A DNA stretch of 64,000 nt from Margaritispora aquatica. Its lineage: Eukaryota > Ascomycota > Leotiomycetes > Helotiales > Discinellaceae. Made by a program: the position numbers and the translations under genes. Every line of letters starts with the position of its first letter. The stretch's first letter is position 1. The notes beneath the pieces were generated by a model, which was not told the origin of the DNA, made no database searches, and worked only from the letters and a program-made list of their open reading frames with translations. The stretch spans positions 1,488,001 through 1,552,000 of the forward strand of contig VJWN01000007.1 of NCBI GenBank assembly GCA_007644065.1. Direction: 5' to 3'. This document shows, one piece after another, positions 21,432 to 31,687 of the stretch.

Positions 21432-23468
21432 TCAAAGGTCATGGAGGTCGTCTTCTCTTTCAGTCTGTTGCTCCAAGTACATCTCCCTCACAGACTCGCG
21501 CTCAATTTCCTTGGCCCTCAGATCTTGGAAGAAAATCCTCAACTCTGATGGTCTCCTCGGCCATTGCTGCTCAGGAGATGCACCTTCAGGCCCATCTCTT
21601 TCCCACGCCTCGATATTCCTTCCGTTCTCTAGATATTCTGCAACCACAATCGCCTGTCTCAAGCCTACAGTCATACCAATATCTCTCAACTTCTGGATAC
21701 ACCACTCTCTAATTTTGATTGTGGTAAGATCCATCGCACCGACTAGATATAGTGGCCAGAGCACAAAGTAGCTCTGTGAGCCTTCGGTGTGTGTCATGCT
21801 GGGAGCCTGACCGGGCTTGGTTGGCGCGAACTGGGTGTGCGTATGGTGTGGCACGGAGCCAAGGATGTCATCTCGCATAAGGCACATTATTTCTTCAGAT
21901 GCGGCATTTTGGGAAATCGTGTCGGCGATGCTGAAAATTGGTTCTGGGGAGGGAGCGTAGGTGGCGTACAGAAGCTGATTCCGGATTATTTCGTGCAAGA
22001 GAATGCGACATGTTCGCATCCCATTCCAGATATTGGCAACCCAGAACTCGGAGTAGTAGTGATAGTTTCCATTCCAAATCAGATCAGGTGTTTCGTCTGT
22101 GTACACAATCTGGTAGCGCCAGCTCTCAGGAAGGTTGGTAAACAGCTCTATGAATCGAGAGTCAATCTCGAGTGCTGCGGCGATGATTTCTTTGGGGTCG
22201 ACGATGGTACGGTCTCGGATCGAAGCACGCAGGACAGTTAGGTCTATTATGATGCCGCTAAGTCGCCAGCCAGGGTTATCGGCATCCATGAATTTTTCAG
22301 CTGATTTGCGAAGTACCACAATATGATGTGGCATTGGTAGAGTGCGTTGTATACAGCTTAGCATTAGATTTGAAGTTACTTGTAGAAACATCCTCTGCCC
22401 TGCTTGTGTGGTGAACTGTTCTTCACCCCTTAGCTTTACTAGAGCCGCAGCACCATTGATGTGTTCTGTCCAAGCAGCTAGAGAACGTTCATTATTTCCT
22501 GTGACGGTCTCAAAGATACTGAGGATCATGACAGCGAATAAGGTGCTGTCTTTTTTGACCTCAGCTGGATTCCGCAGAGCAGCATTGGTGAGTTGTAGTG
22601 CATTTCCATAGTCTCGCCGTGCTCGGATCATAAGCTCAGGTGCGTGAACAGAATTGGAGAATGAGGCAAGGCCAACTGCACTCATAGAAGCGAGAAGATG
22701 ATCATCTGTGTTGCCAGCTTCAGAGCAAATTGTGTCGACTAAATCGAAATGTCGAATCCATGTTGAAGAGTGAGTCGCGAAGTATCCTATGGAACGTTCT
22801 TGTAGTGTTGGAAATATTGGCTTTGATAGATCTGGGAGATTGGAGATGTAGGGCTTGAGATAGATTGAATGCCTGGCTGTGTCGCTTCTGAATTTAGCCG
22901 TGGCAGAGTCATTCTTGGGTGTACTCGTATTGACAACTGTAGAAGACACAGCTGGTTGAGGAGCAGGAGTTAACTGAACAAGAGAGTTTTCTGAGCGAGT
23001 TTTCGCTTTTGCCTTCTCCCGTGACCTGGCTTTGTCTATGACTGTCGTGCTCTCATTGCGGAACATAAGATCAAGCTGACTACGATAGCCAGGGCATACT
23101 CGATTTGCCCGTATGCATTGTGAGCATGATGGTACTGCTTTATCGCACTAACAATATGTTAATCACTCTGAATCTATAAGGAGATCATGAGCGGAATAGT
23201 AGAGAGTGAAAAGAGAAAAATGAGGTTGGAAGCATACTCTTGTTTTCCTATCTCTACATGACTGACACCCTTTAGATGGCTTACCACAATAAACTGAAAT
23301 CCCAAGTCAGTTCTTGTTCTATCATACTTCAAACTGCAAGTCAAATCATGAGGAAGATGTCAAACAGAGTCTTCCAAGAGTCTTCCAAGACTCTTGGCAT
23401 AGGTAGCCTCAGAGAGAGAGATATTGTACACACAGCGAAGTAGAAAAGAAAGCAATGAACATACCCAT
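21432..23468 (-). CDS. Zn(II)2Cys6 transcription factor with fungal-specific C-terminal domain
   Basis: The minus-strand exons are 23468-23465 (only ATGG), 23293-23238 and 23147-21432, giving 591 aa. The spliced N-terminus is MVYCGKPSKGCQSCRDRKTR followed by CDKAVPSCSQC. The zinc cluster is C11, C14, C21, C28, C31 and C38 with the canonical C-x2-C-x6-C-x6-C-x2-C-x6-C spacing. A Lys/Arg and Ser/Thr/Pro-rich linker follows, then an all-helical fungal-specific regulatory region (DUF3468-like; motifs such as NNERSLAAWTEHINGAAALV) to the end. The initiator exon is inferred because a standard GT-AG intron joins it exactly in frame with the conserved MVYCGKPSKGC start seen in this subfamily. Not obviously tied to a neighbouring pathway; the EthD-like gene is the nearest enzyme-like candidate. 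Confidence 0.88.
23374..23397. repeat. Perfect 9-bp inverted repeat inside intron 1
   Basis: CCAAGAGTC at 23374-23382 and GACTCTTGG at 23389-23397 pair perfectly around a 6-nt loop. The site lies in the 171-nt first intron of the Zn2Cys6 gene, between its 4-nt start exon and the zinc-cluster exon. Confidence 0.75.
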
Positions 23469-23988
23469 TCTCCTTAGGTATAAAACCAATAGATTCAGCG
23501 GCAATTGCGAAGAGATGACTCGATTAGGAAAATGTTTCTTCTATATTTTGATTGCAAAAGTGGTGCATATCAGGATCCATCTCTGTCCTGCGTACCCAGC
23601 AGCTTGAGGACAAGACTTATATGATCCCAAACATGAGATCTGTAGTATTTGAAGCAATGGTGCGAGAGGGCTGTGCCAGGCAGAAGCGAGCTCGGTATAG
23701 CTAAAGAGCTCTTTGATATTCGAAATATAATTGTAAGATGCATCATCTTGAATGAAAGTCAGGAAGCAATCAAGCGATGAGAAGCGCCATGGTCGTATCG
23801 TGGCATGTGCATTTGCTGCCGCTAAACTTAATAAAGATACCACGATGCAACTTAGTGCCGGCAACTGCCATGGCATGATGAGAGCCGATCCTAAAACTGT
23901 GACCTACGCATCACGTGGGATACGAGCCCTTGGAGGTGGGGAGTGTTGATCACCTTTCCCAGAACATCTTGATCAATATATCAAATAA
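23469..23988. other. Zn2Cys6 promoter region and JmjC-gene 3' flank
   Basis: A 520-bp interval between two minus-strand genes. A short open frame (23541-23876, minus) has no motif. Nothing else is seen. Confidence 0.35.
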
Positions 23989-25503
23989 TTAGTTCCACCA
24001 AAAGCTCACGCTGAAGCTGACACTAAGGCTACGGACGTAATGCCACCAGCCGAGAGGAATGTACAAACACTCGCCCTCTTCCAGTACACAATCAACATAC
24101 TCAGCAGCCTTCGTCATCCCAAACCTCTGCTTTGATAAGTCTATTTCCTCTGCTGTCCCATCCCAACTTTCAAGCAGTCCAACGTCAACCTCACTAGTAT
24201 TCTCCATGTCTACACCACCATCTTCGATACCTTTCGCATATAGTTTGCCGCTCTCTCTAGGTGCATACAAGCGAATGTACTTGCGTCCTACAACTTGTGC
24301 TAAGATGTTGTGATACGGATCAGTATGCAGTGGACTTATAGTACCAGCAGGTCCGAACCAAGCATTGAGTAATGGTTCATCGAGTTGTGCCAGCTTGGAA
24401 TGTTTGTCCGCAAGCGGCGAAGATTTGTGTGGAGGTGGAGGAGAAGTGTAGCAGTAATCTGGTATTGCGATATCTTGTCTCAGGGTTGGGATTTGGGAGA
24501 ATAAATTGTGCTGTGCTAGATACCCTGTAGATGTGTTCTCGCTGGGATTGAGCATGATATACTGATTCACGAATTCTTTGAAAGTGATGATCTTTTGTCC
24601 CCATCCTTCATCAACATAGCTCCTTCCAAGCTCAATTGGAACGAGTCTTCTGCCTCCAATAGTCCTTGACAGTAAATATGAAGGCGAGCTCCAGGGTCTC
24701 TCGTTACCAGCAGGCCAGTGTAACAATGCTCCCGTGATAATGAGGGGCTCTGGTCCAAGTTCTGAGGTCGTGGAATGCTGCATGTGCTTTTCAAATTTAT
24801 CAAAGGAAATTCCGGACACTCGAGGGATTGGACAAGAGACGGGAGGAATGAACGTCGTCCGGGAAGGAAATCGATCTGGCCATGAAATACTAGGATCAAG
24901 TTTGCGTCGTTTGGCAGGATTTTGGATAGAAGTCGCCTCTTCATCGTCTTCCTGTATGCTGAGTTCCTGCAAAATATCAAACACGTCCTCTATGCCTTGC
25001 TGTGCTTCAGAGTCTCCGGCTGGGCCCGCCATAATGAGCGCCATGTCAATAGCTTTCACCATCTCGTCGATGATTTGCTTGTCGAAGCTTTCGGGATCAG
25101 GCGTCTGTCCAGCTTTGAAGTCCCAGACATCTTTTTCAGCTAAGGCAGTGCATTTCAGCAAACTAGCCTCTCTGAACAGTTCTCTCCAGCAGGGCGGGAC
25201 ATCCTTAAATGGGAAGGCATAGAATTTTTCGTTTGCAAGAGTGATCAAATCATCTAGCCTTTTGGTTATAATTGCATAGCTTCCCTTGCGCTCTTGAATT
25301 GAACCACTCAGTTTGAAGAGGAGATGAAGGATTGGTTCCTCGAGCTGTCGCAAAATCAGGTGACTATCACGATCCGCATTGCCTTGAGGCTCTGTGCCGG
25401 GTACATGTTTATATCGCTTAGGATGGCAGAAGTGCTTGAGACAGGCCGCTCGTAATCTTGCAGCAGGTGATGTGGGGTGAGATTGCGGTGCAGAGTGTGG
25501 CAT
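23989..25503 (-). CDS. JmjC-domain dioxygenase, KDM8/JMJD5-like
   Basis: Intronless, 504 aa from ATG 25503; the frame extends upstream only without an ATG. Predicted Fe(II)/2-oxoglutarate-dependent oxygenase of the cupin-8/JmjC group. The iron-binding triad is visible as H393-x-D395 in [17 protein letters not shown] and H488 in [10 protein letters not shown]. The Lys in [10 protein letters not shown] is in the usual 2-oxoglutarate position. The N-terminal third (about 1-200) is helical without a known motif. The double Trp before the second His and the [22 protein letters not shown] block are typical of KDM8/JMJD5-type hydroxylases rather than histone demethylases with PHD or JmjN domains. 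Members hydroxylate arginine or act on histone tails; the substrate here is unknown. Confidence 0.88.
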   Translation of the reverse strand: MPHSAPQSHPTSPAARLRAACLKHFCHPKRYKHVPGTEPQGNADRDSHLILRQLEEPILHLLFKLSGSIQERKGSYAIITKRLDDLITLANEKFYAFPFKDVPPCWRELFREASLLKCTALAEKDVWDFKAGQTPDPESFDKQIIDEMVKAIDMALIMAGPAGDSEAQQGIEDVFDILQELSIQEDDEEATSIQNPAKRRKLDPSISWPDRFPSRTTFIPPVSCPIPRVSGISFDKFEKHMQHSTTSELGPEPLIITGALLHWPAGNERPWSSPSYLLSRTIGGRRLVPIELGRSYVDEGWGQKIITFKEFVNQYIMLNPSENTSTGYLAQHNLFSQIPTLRQDIAIPDYCYTSPPPPHKSSPLADKHSKLAQLDEPLLNAWFGPAGTISPLHTDPYHNILAQVVGRKYIRLYAPRESGKLYAKGIEDGGVDMENTSEVDVGLLESWDGTAEEIDLSKQRFGMTKAAEYVDCVLEEGECLYIPLGWWHYVRSLSVSFSVSFWWN

Positions 25504-26048
25504 CTTGAAGTTGTGATGTTTTGTTTGGAAAACAAGCTCGATGATAGAGTTGGGTTCAGGGACCAAGCTTTTAGCGTCGAGTTGCTGAAATTTAGCGAGA
25601 ATTGCCCCTATTTGCGTTCCTTGCTAATTTGAAAGCAATTACGTCAAGGAAAAGAGATATTCCGCAAGAGACACCATTGCCTTTTAATCCCCAATAATAA
25701 CAGAATAAAACGTGACCTCATATTTGAAAGAAATTGTTCATCGCAAGTGCAGTAGTTGAGGCAGTCAGCTCCTAGAGCAGTTAGCGAGGTTTGGAAAATC
25801 CCATGAAAACTTATTGATTTATGATACCCACTCTAACTAAATGCTAATTGGTTTCTCAAAATGTGTCCTTGTTGTGATACTTAGACGTGCAGTATAAGTC
25901 AGTCTATCTCATACTCGATTCTTGTTCAATATCTTCAGATATCCCACTCCTACTCTTACCCCGCCTTTACCCCACCACCATACAATTATTTTAACTACCA
26001 TAGCATCTCACCTTTAACTGTCAAAGCATCAGCAATCCTCAAGACAAC
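25504..26048. promoter_or_regulatory. Divergent promoter region: JmjC (-) / DUF1349-like (+)
   Basis: 545 bp between two divergent start codons. The right side (25905-26040) is CT/CA-rich, as expected for a fungal 5' leader. No specific site recognised. Confidence 0.4.
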
Positions 26049-26729
26049 ATGAGCTCCTCATCCTCTTCGATCCCTTTCTCAACATTCGCTCTTACGTCCC
26101 CTCATGACACCAAGAATACACCGTCTCCAAAGGACACTGCTTTCTCCTTGCACCCCTCTTCCACCAAGCCAACAGACATCTGGCGCAAACCAGCCAATCC
26201 TCCTACTGCACCAGTTACCACTTTCAATGCACCTATTATCTACAAATCGCTTTCACTCTCATCCTTCTCTAGGTTGAGAGTATCCGTCAATGCCGATTTC
26301 AAAATATTATATGATCAAGGCGGACTGGTCATGGTCTTTGACCCCTCGACACCAGATACAAAGAAGCAATGGGTCAAGACTGGAATTGAGTTCTACAAGG
26401 GAAAGCCATTCGTATCAACTGTCGGCTGTGACAAGTTTGCCGACTGGTCTTTGACACCACTGCCTGCATCATCTTCAGTGTCCACGACTGGAAGTGCTAG
26501 TGTGACTTTGGAGTTGGAACGAGCTCCAAAAGATGGATCATTGTGGATTTACATCGTTGATGGCGAGGAGAGGTTTCCTATCCGAGAGGTCACTTGGATT
26601 CTAGACGTAACCGAGGAAACAGAGATTTGGGTCGGTGTCTATGCTGCAACTCCTATAATGGAGGGCAGAGGCGAAGATGAAGGACTGGCAGTTAATTTTG
26701 CTGGTTGGGAGCTGGATATTAAGAGCTGA
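26049..26729 (+). CDS. DUF1349-family protein (concanavalin-like fold)
   Basis: Intronless, 226 aa. After a Ser/Pro-rich start, the protein shows the DUF1349 pattern: FKILYDQGGLVMVFD, then KKQWVKTGIEFYKGKPFVSTVGC, SDWSLTP-like and a C-terminal block EIWVGVYAATPI. Family members adopt a concanavalin A-like beta-sandwich; yeast REE1, a regulator of enolase/galactose metabolism, belongs here. No secretion signal, so cytosolic. Exact role unknown. Confidence 0.85.
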   Translation: MSSSSSSIPFSTFALTSPHDTKNTPSPKDTAFSLHPSSTKPTDIWRKPANPPTAPVTTFNAPIIYKSLSLSSFSRLRVSVNADFKILYDQGGLVMVFDPSTPDTKKQWVKTGIEFYKGKPFVSTVGCDKFADWSLTPLPASSSVSTTGSASVTLELERAPKDGSLWIYIVDGEERFPIREVTWILDVTEETEIWVGVYAATPIMEGRGEDEGLAVNFAGWELDIKS

Positions 26730-27388
26730 AGTGGATTTGGGAAGTGGGCTTAGAAAATGTGATAAACGCGAAGTTGCCTCACTCTGATGTTTAACATGCG
26801 AATACGAACACATATATCGTGTTCTACAATATGTATTGTTTTGCTTCATTCGTCACATGCCACGCTTGTGTGTAGAATTATCTCTTCTTAGAATTTGTCG
26901 TCTGTATAGGAATAATAGGAATAAAACCGGCGGGATAAAATTAGGCCGCGCCAAATTCGCTAGACTACATTAGGATCTGTGTGGGGCAACTCAACCCCGA
27001 CCACACTGTTCAAAATCGTCGTCGTTCTACCAAAGCAATTCGATTCATCCGAATTTTGCATTTGGAGTGCCTCAAAGGATAGATGGAGATAGAGAATTTG
27101 ATGCTGCCGTATAGTCGAGTGGCTAACTTGGCCACTATCTTCAATGAATTGAACCGACGCCTGTTCATACCACGACAGGCACGAAGTTGATGGATTCCAA
27201 GCGGAACCTCAGAGCTTCCATTTTGACAGTATATATTCAGTATCCCCGGTGACAATTGTCAAGAACACATCAACTTCAAACTTTCTAGTAATTCAACGAT
27301 CAAACAATCTCACTTTGCTCTGAATATTTCTTCAGTCCACCCCTCCAACACAAATTCAAACCAACAACACCATCGTCCTATCTCAAAT
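26730..27388. other. Intergenic region before the NAD(P)-binding gene
   Basis: 659 bp between two plus-strand genes. Contains the first gene's 3' UTR and the second gene's promoter and CA-rich leader (27300-27388). No other feature seen. Confidence 0.35.
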
Positions 27389-28162
27389 ATGAAGGTCATC
27401 CTCACAGGTGTAACCGGTTTTATCGGTGGTGAAATCCTTACACAGTGCCTTCAAGATCCGACCATCACATCAATCATTGCTCTCTCACGTCGTCCTCTTG
27501 CCGAAATTCTCATGCGCAATCCCAAGCTCAGTAACCTTGTTATAAAAGACTTCAGCAAATATTCATCAGACGTTCTCGAGAACCTCAAGGATGCAGATGC
27601 ATGTATCTGGACCATGGGTACGACGGATGCGATCAGGGAAATTGAGATCGATTATCCTCTTGTTTTTGCGACGGCTCTTGCTCCAAAGCTCTCAAAGCCA
27701 TTTCGATATATCCATTGTAGTGGCAAGTTAGCGGAGAAGGATCAGGCCAAGTCTTTGTGGTTTTTTCAGGAAGGTCGACGAGTTAAGGTGTGTATCGCTA
27801 TGTGTTGAGTACAAGGTTCATCAATGCTGACATTACCATAGGGATTAGCTGAGCTGAAAATGATGGATGTTGCCAAAAAACAGTCTCATCAAGGATACTG
27901 GCAGACTTTCATTGTGAGGCCAGCGATGGTACTTCCAAAGACTGGCGGTTTACTCAAGCAACTTACGGCGCCCCTCGTGGGATCGATTAAGGTTGATGCA
28001 CTTGCTGCGGCTATGGTTAACATTGCACAGTCTGGGTGTAGTGAGCAGATCTCAGAGAATGCGCAACTGACACAGAGAGGGAGAGATGCATTGGAAGCGG
28101 TCCAGTGTAGGAAATGGCCTTTCTTTGTAGATCACAGTATGGCCCATGGACTCTTGCTCTGA
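27389..28162 (+). CDS. NAD(P)-binding Rossmann-fold protein (atypical SDR / NmrA-like)
   Basis: Exons 27389-27787 and 27842-28162 give 239 aa; the 54-nt intron joins VK to GLAELK in frame. The start MKVILTGVTGFIGGEILTQC carries the glycine-rich TGVTGFIG dinucleotide-binding motif of extended/atypical SDRs. ACIWTMGTTDA and RYIHCSGK occupy the usual strand positions; a Y-x3-K catalytic pair is not evident. Similar fungal proteins are annotated as nucleoside-diphosphate-sugar epimerase-like. It sits at the left edge of the oxygenase/hydrolase cluster, convergent with the FAD monooxygenase only 192 bp away. Membership in the cluster is plausible but unproven. Confidence 0.8.
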
Positions 28163-28354
28163 AGGCTGCGTTTATGTCACCAATTATTTTTGGGGGCGAG
28201 GTTTAGCGTTCTCGTTGCCGTTTAACATTATCTTCTAGACCTCAAGTCACAATGTTCGAGCTTGCTGTTTTAATATTGCGTCAAAGTCTCAGATTGCACA
28301 TACATTGCCGTCAGCTGGTTATTGCGGATTTCTAAATTGTCAATCTGTTTGATT
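28163..28354. other. Convergent 3' region
   Basis: The 192 bp between convergent stops hold the 3' UTRs of both neighbours. No terminator-like element stands out. Confidence 0.4.
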
Positions 28355-30337
28355 TCATTTGAAGTTGAAGTCCTCGAAATTTGGTTTTTGGACCATCGAG
28401 TGATACTCCGCATTTGTCCAAGGCATATTCACACCTTGTCTTCCAAACTTGTTTACATAATATCCCTTTCCCTCCGATTCCCAAATTAGACCTTTGTTTT
28501 GACGATCCAACCTTACATTATAGCCATCAAACACTTCTCTCTTGACTTCCATCGACTTTGCTCCTTTCTCAATCATCTCCACAAGCGATGACACTGAATA
28601 TCTTGCCCACAGCTCACCCATCGAGTGCACGCTACCGGCTCGAGGTTGGTGATTGGGTCCATAAAACATAAACAAGTTGGGATAATTTGGCATCGTCATG
28701 CCCAAGTATGATCTCGCGCCATCCTTCTCCCATAATTTTTGCAGAGTCATGCCTTCAGTGCCCAGATACTCGACTGGCCAAAGGTACTGTGCGACCTTGA
28801 AACCAGCACCTAGCACTATAACATCAAATTCCCTCTCCTCTCCATCTTTTGTGATGATCCCTTTCTCTGTGATTCGCTCGATTCCAGTTGTGACTAGGTC
28901 AACGTGCGGCAATTTGACAGTATCATAGAAGCCGTTGTCAACAGCCATCCGGCGTACGAGCGGCGCATGTGTAGGCAACAGTTTCTGTAATAAGTCGGGC
29001 CTATCCTTGAAAAACTCCGTGACATGCTCCGTTAGTGACTGGCGAACATCATCATTCCTCTTGCTCACTGCTCCTCCTTTGGCTCTCCACTCCTCGTCGA
29101 ACTTCTGAACAGAGAAGAAATTCAAGCTCTTCAGGAAAGAGCCATAGCAGTACCAATTCCAATAATACGGCATATGAGAGAACAGCCAGTTGATATTGTC
29201 CGAGACTGGACTTCTAAAGAATGGGAATGGCACGATCCAACCTGCTGTCCGTTGGTAGACCGTCAAATGCGACGCCACCTCGGCTAGAGCAGGTGCGATT
29301 TGTGTTCCTGTTGAACCTGTGCCTATCAAGGCGACTCTCTTACCTTTCATATCTACGCTGTGATCAAAGCGAGAAGTGTGGAAAATGGGACGCTCATAAG
29401 ATTGAATACCTGGAATATCTGGCAAATTCGGCGTGCTGAAAAGTCCTGCAGCACTGAAAACGACATTGCATTCCTGCACTTCTTCTGATCCATCCTTGTG
29501 TTTCGTAGTTAACACCCATCTTGACATTTTCTCATCCCATTTGGCAGCCACAACCTCCCGATCAAATTTCGTATGTTCCAAAATCCCATATCTCGTTGCT
29601 ACATGAAACAGATATTCTTGGATCTTGGCCCCAGCGGGGAAGAATTCCTTCCATTTGTAGTCCTTGACGAACTTGTACTGGAAGCCACTGAACGGACTAT
29701 CGACTCGTACATGAGGGTAGTTGTTCTGGTGCCAGACTCCTCCAATGCCTGCTTGGCGCTCGATGATCTCGAATGGGATGCCCAGTCGCTTTAAATAGAT
29801 AGCAGCTGCAATTCCACTGATCCCAGCTCCAACGACCAGGACTTTCCATTTCTTCAACTCCTCCGTTGGAGCGACCCCAGAACTCCATTGCACGTCTCGA
29901 GGAAACTCATCAAAAGCAAGTTCCTCGAATCCTTCCTCATAGTTGAAGCTCAGTGCGTCGTTGTTTTTCATTGGTATATCGCTAAAGAGATCCATGAGCC
30001 TAAAAGTGTCCTCCTTACTTGGCGGCGTGGGTGTCTTCTGCTGGCCTAAGAGTAGATACTTCAACGCTTTGGCTCGAACCTTTTCCTCGTCTTCCTTCGA
30101 AACTACGTAATCGATAACTGCTCCTCCTCGGAAGTCTGCTTTGGTCACTGGCATGGCTTCTAGCTCTTCATCTTGCGTGACTTGGTAGAGAGCAAGACGC
30201 AAGGAGTTGACGTCTGCCTGGGATACTGCGTCGCGAATGAATTGCTCAGTGACATCGAATCCGGGGATGATAGATTCATTGGTAGTATCCTGTGGACCGA
30301 GTGGGACAGGCATGACTGTTTGCGTTTTTGTAGACAT
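28355..30337 (-). CDS. FAD/NADPH Baeyer-Villiger-like monooxygenase (HAPMO-like)
   Basis: Intronless, 660 aa from ATG 30337. Inserts oxygen next to a ketone carbonyl, giving an ester or lactone, if it is a true Baeyer-Villiger enzyme. Two Rossmann motifs are present: GAGISG (170-175; FAD) and GTGSTG (339-344; NADPH). An N-terminal helical extension of about 160 residues (DVNSLRLALYQVTQDEELEA) is typical of the 4-hydroxyacetophenone monooxygenase group. Between the Rossmann motifs, where the fingerprint FxGxxxHxxxW is expected, the protein reads YERPIFHTSRF (314-324). The central His is kept, but Phe, Gly and Trp are changed. It could therefore be a divergent BVMO or an N-/S-oxidising relative. 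The esterase and hydrolase genes next door suit an ester-forming step. Confidence 0.86.
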   Translation of the reverse strand: MSTKTQTVMPVPLGPQDTTNESIIPGFDVTEQFIRDAVSQADVNSLRLALYQVTQDEELEAMPVTKADFRGGAVIDYVVSKEDEEKVRAKALKYLLLGQQKTPTPPSKEDTFRLMDLFSDIPMKNNDALSFNYEEGFEELAFDEFPRDVQWSSGVAPTEELKKWKVLVVGAGISGIAAAIYLKRLGIPFEIIERQAGIGGVWHQNNYPHVRVDSPFSGFQYKFVKDYKWKEFFPAGAKIQEYLFHVATRYGILEHTKFDREVVAAKWDEKMSRWVLTTKHKDGSEEVQECNVVFSAAGLFSTPNLPDIPGIQSYERPIFHTSRFDHSVDMKGKRVALIGTGSTGTQIAPALAEVASHLTVYQRTAGWIVPFPFFRSPVSDNINWLFSHMPYYWNWYCYGSFLKSLNFFSVQKFDEEWRAKGGAVSKRNDDVRQSLTEHVTEFFKDRPDLLQKLLPTHAPLVRRMAVDNGFYDTVKLPHVDLVTTGIERITEKGIITKDGEEREFDVIVLGAGFKVAQYLWPVEYLGTEGMTLQKLWEKDGARSYLGMTMPNYPNLFMFYGPNHQPRAGSVHSMGELWARYSVSSLVEMIEKGAKSMEVKREVFDGYNVRLDRQNKGLIWESEGKGYYVNKFGRQGVNMPWTNAEYHSMVQKPNFEDFNFK

Positions 30338-30774
30338 GTTGGTCAACCGCTTGGTTTTCTTTTGGTTTGAAAGAACAATGATCCAGGACTGGTATGATAT
30401 CCCTTATAGATCCTTTACATATCTATACATCATTCAACGGATCTGCTGCATCGGATACATGCTATCCATCGGAAGCTGCGGGGCCGAAGAACAATTCACC
30501 GAACCACTCTTTGAGAGAGCCTCAATTCTTCTTATAGGATATCATATCATACACTCCTTGCAAACATAGAGCGTTATTGCATTCGTCTACACTGTTGATA
30601 TCTACTCGTCTATTTTTAATCAGATGGTGCGTGAGTTATTCACACCCAGAAACCTAAAGGAAACAAAAGATTGAGAGCTCAAATATCTAAAGACGGGGCA
30701 TGAATTATAACAATGGTCTTAAAATATATTTATGTAATAGAACTCTACTACGGCTATTGCTTTACATTTGGTCA
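30338..30774. promoter_or_regulatory. Upstream region of the monooxygenase gene
   Basis: 437 bp upstream of the FAD monooxygenase and downstream of the alpha/beta hydrolase stop. Around 30445-30480 it has several CGG triplets and an imperfect GGATA-CATGC-TATCC inverted repeat; whether a regulator binds is unknown. Confidence 0.35.
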
Positions 30775-31687
30775 TTATGCCACGAATTTCAACCACTCGC
30801 CACAAACTCCCTCCACATCTCTCATGACTTCAAAATCTCCCCCTTGAACAAGTGCAACTGTGGCATCCGGTTTCTATGCAAAAGTCAGCAACAAATCATA
30901 TGTATCCCTACCTAGGTCTACTTACCGCTACCTTGATATTGTTCATATACTCGTAAAGCACACCTTCTGTCGATCCCAGCCCCAAAACCGGACACTTAAC
31001 CTGACTCAAAATCTCAATCATTGGTTGAGAAAACACACAAGTATAGATCTGAATTCTTCCTTGCCAGGCTCTCGTTGCATCTAGTGTCAATATCTGGAGT
31101 TGCTCCAAAGTCCATGTGTAGTGCGCATTGATGAAATCCCACGATTTACTCCAATGCGTTCCTTCTCTCACTGGCTTGTTGTAGGCAGTAAGCTGCTCCT
31201 TTTTGAACTTCATTTGCGCTTCCTGAGGCATGGTTGCTGGGCTGGAAATGCACAGTGTTAAGACTTTGTTCGGATGCAAGACCGCCATTTCTGTCGCAAT
31301 GCTCGCGCCGGAGTGATGTCCAAACAGGTGAAATTGGGAAATTCCAACGTGCTCAGCTAGAGGAATAAAAGCATCAACGTAGTATTTGATTCCTGCTGGC
31401 TGATATTGAGGGTCGTATGAATTTCCAAATCTTGTTGCAGGAAGATTAGCTAAGATTTCTCATGCTTGCGAGGGAACTGACCCAGGCATGTCAGGAGCAT
31501 AGCAGTCGTATCCTGCGCCAGCGAGCTTCAAGATCATGTCTTCATAGTACGCAGAACTCGTCGCGGACATGTGAAGAAGCATAATGGGGCTTTTGGAATC
31601 ATCTTTAACAGGAGCTTTGAGGTATCGATAATGTACCTGCCCCTCTTCAGTTTCAAAATATGCCTTCAAGACTCTTAGTGGTGCCAT
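30775..31687 (-). CDS. Alpha/beta-hydrolase fold protein
   Basis: The minus-strand exons are 31687-31482, 31430-30926 and 30873-30775, giving 269 aa. Introns of 51 and 52 nt restore the expected sequence YAPDMPGFGNSYDP and the C-terminal strand. The nucleophile elbow is GHHSGAS with Ser109, and the oxyanion-side LLHMSATSSAYY matches the HGxP-type loop position. The C-terminal block reads VALVQGGDFEVMRDVEGVC; the catalytic His usually found there is not obvious. So activity as a standard hydrolase is uncertain. It could be an esterase, lactonase or a non-catalytic relative. Divergent from the HSL-type esterase, sharing a 701-bp promoter region. Confidence 0.82.

Noticed and set aside
23541..23876. 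Minus-strand 111-aa frame with a signal-like N-terminus
   Set aside because: The start MPWQLPALSCIVVSLLSLAAANA looks like a signal peptide, but the rest has no motif and sits in a 520-bp interval. Chance is more likely than a small secreted protein, though it merits an RNA check.
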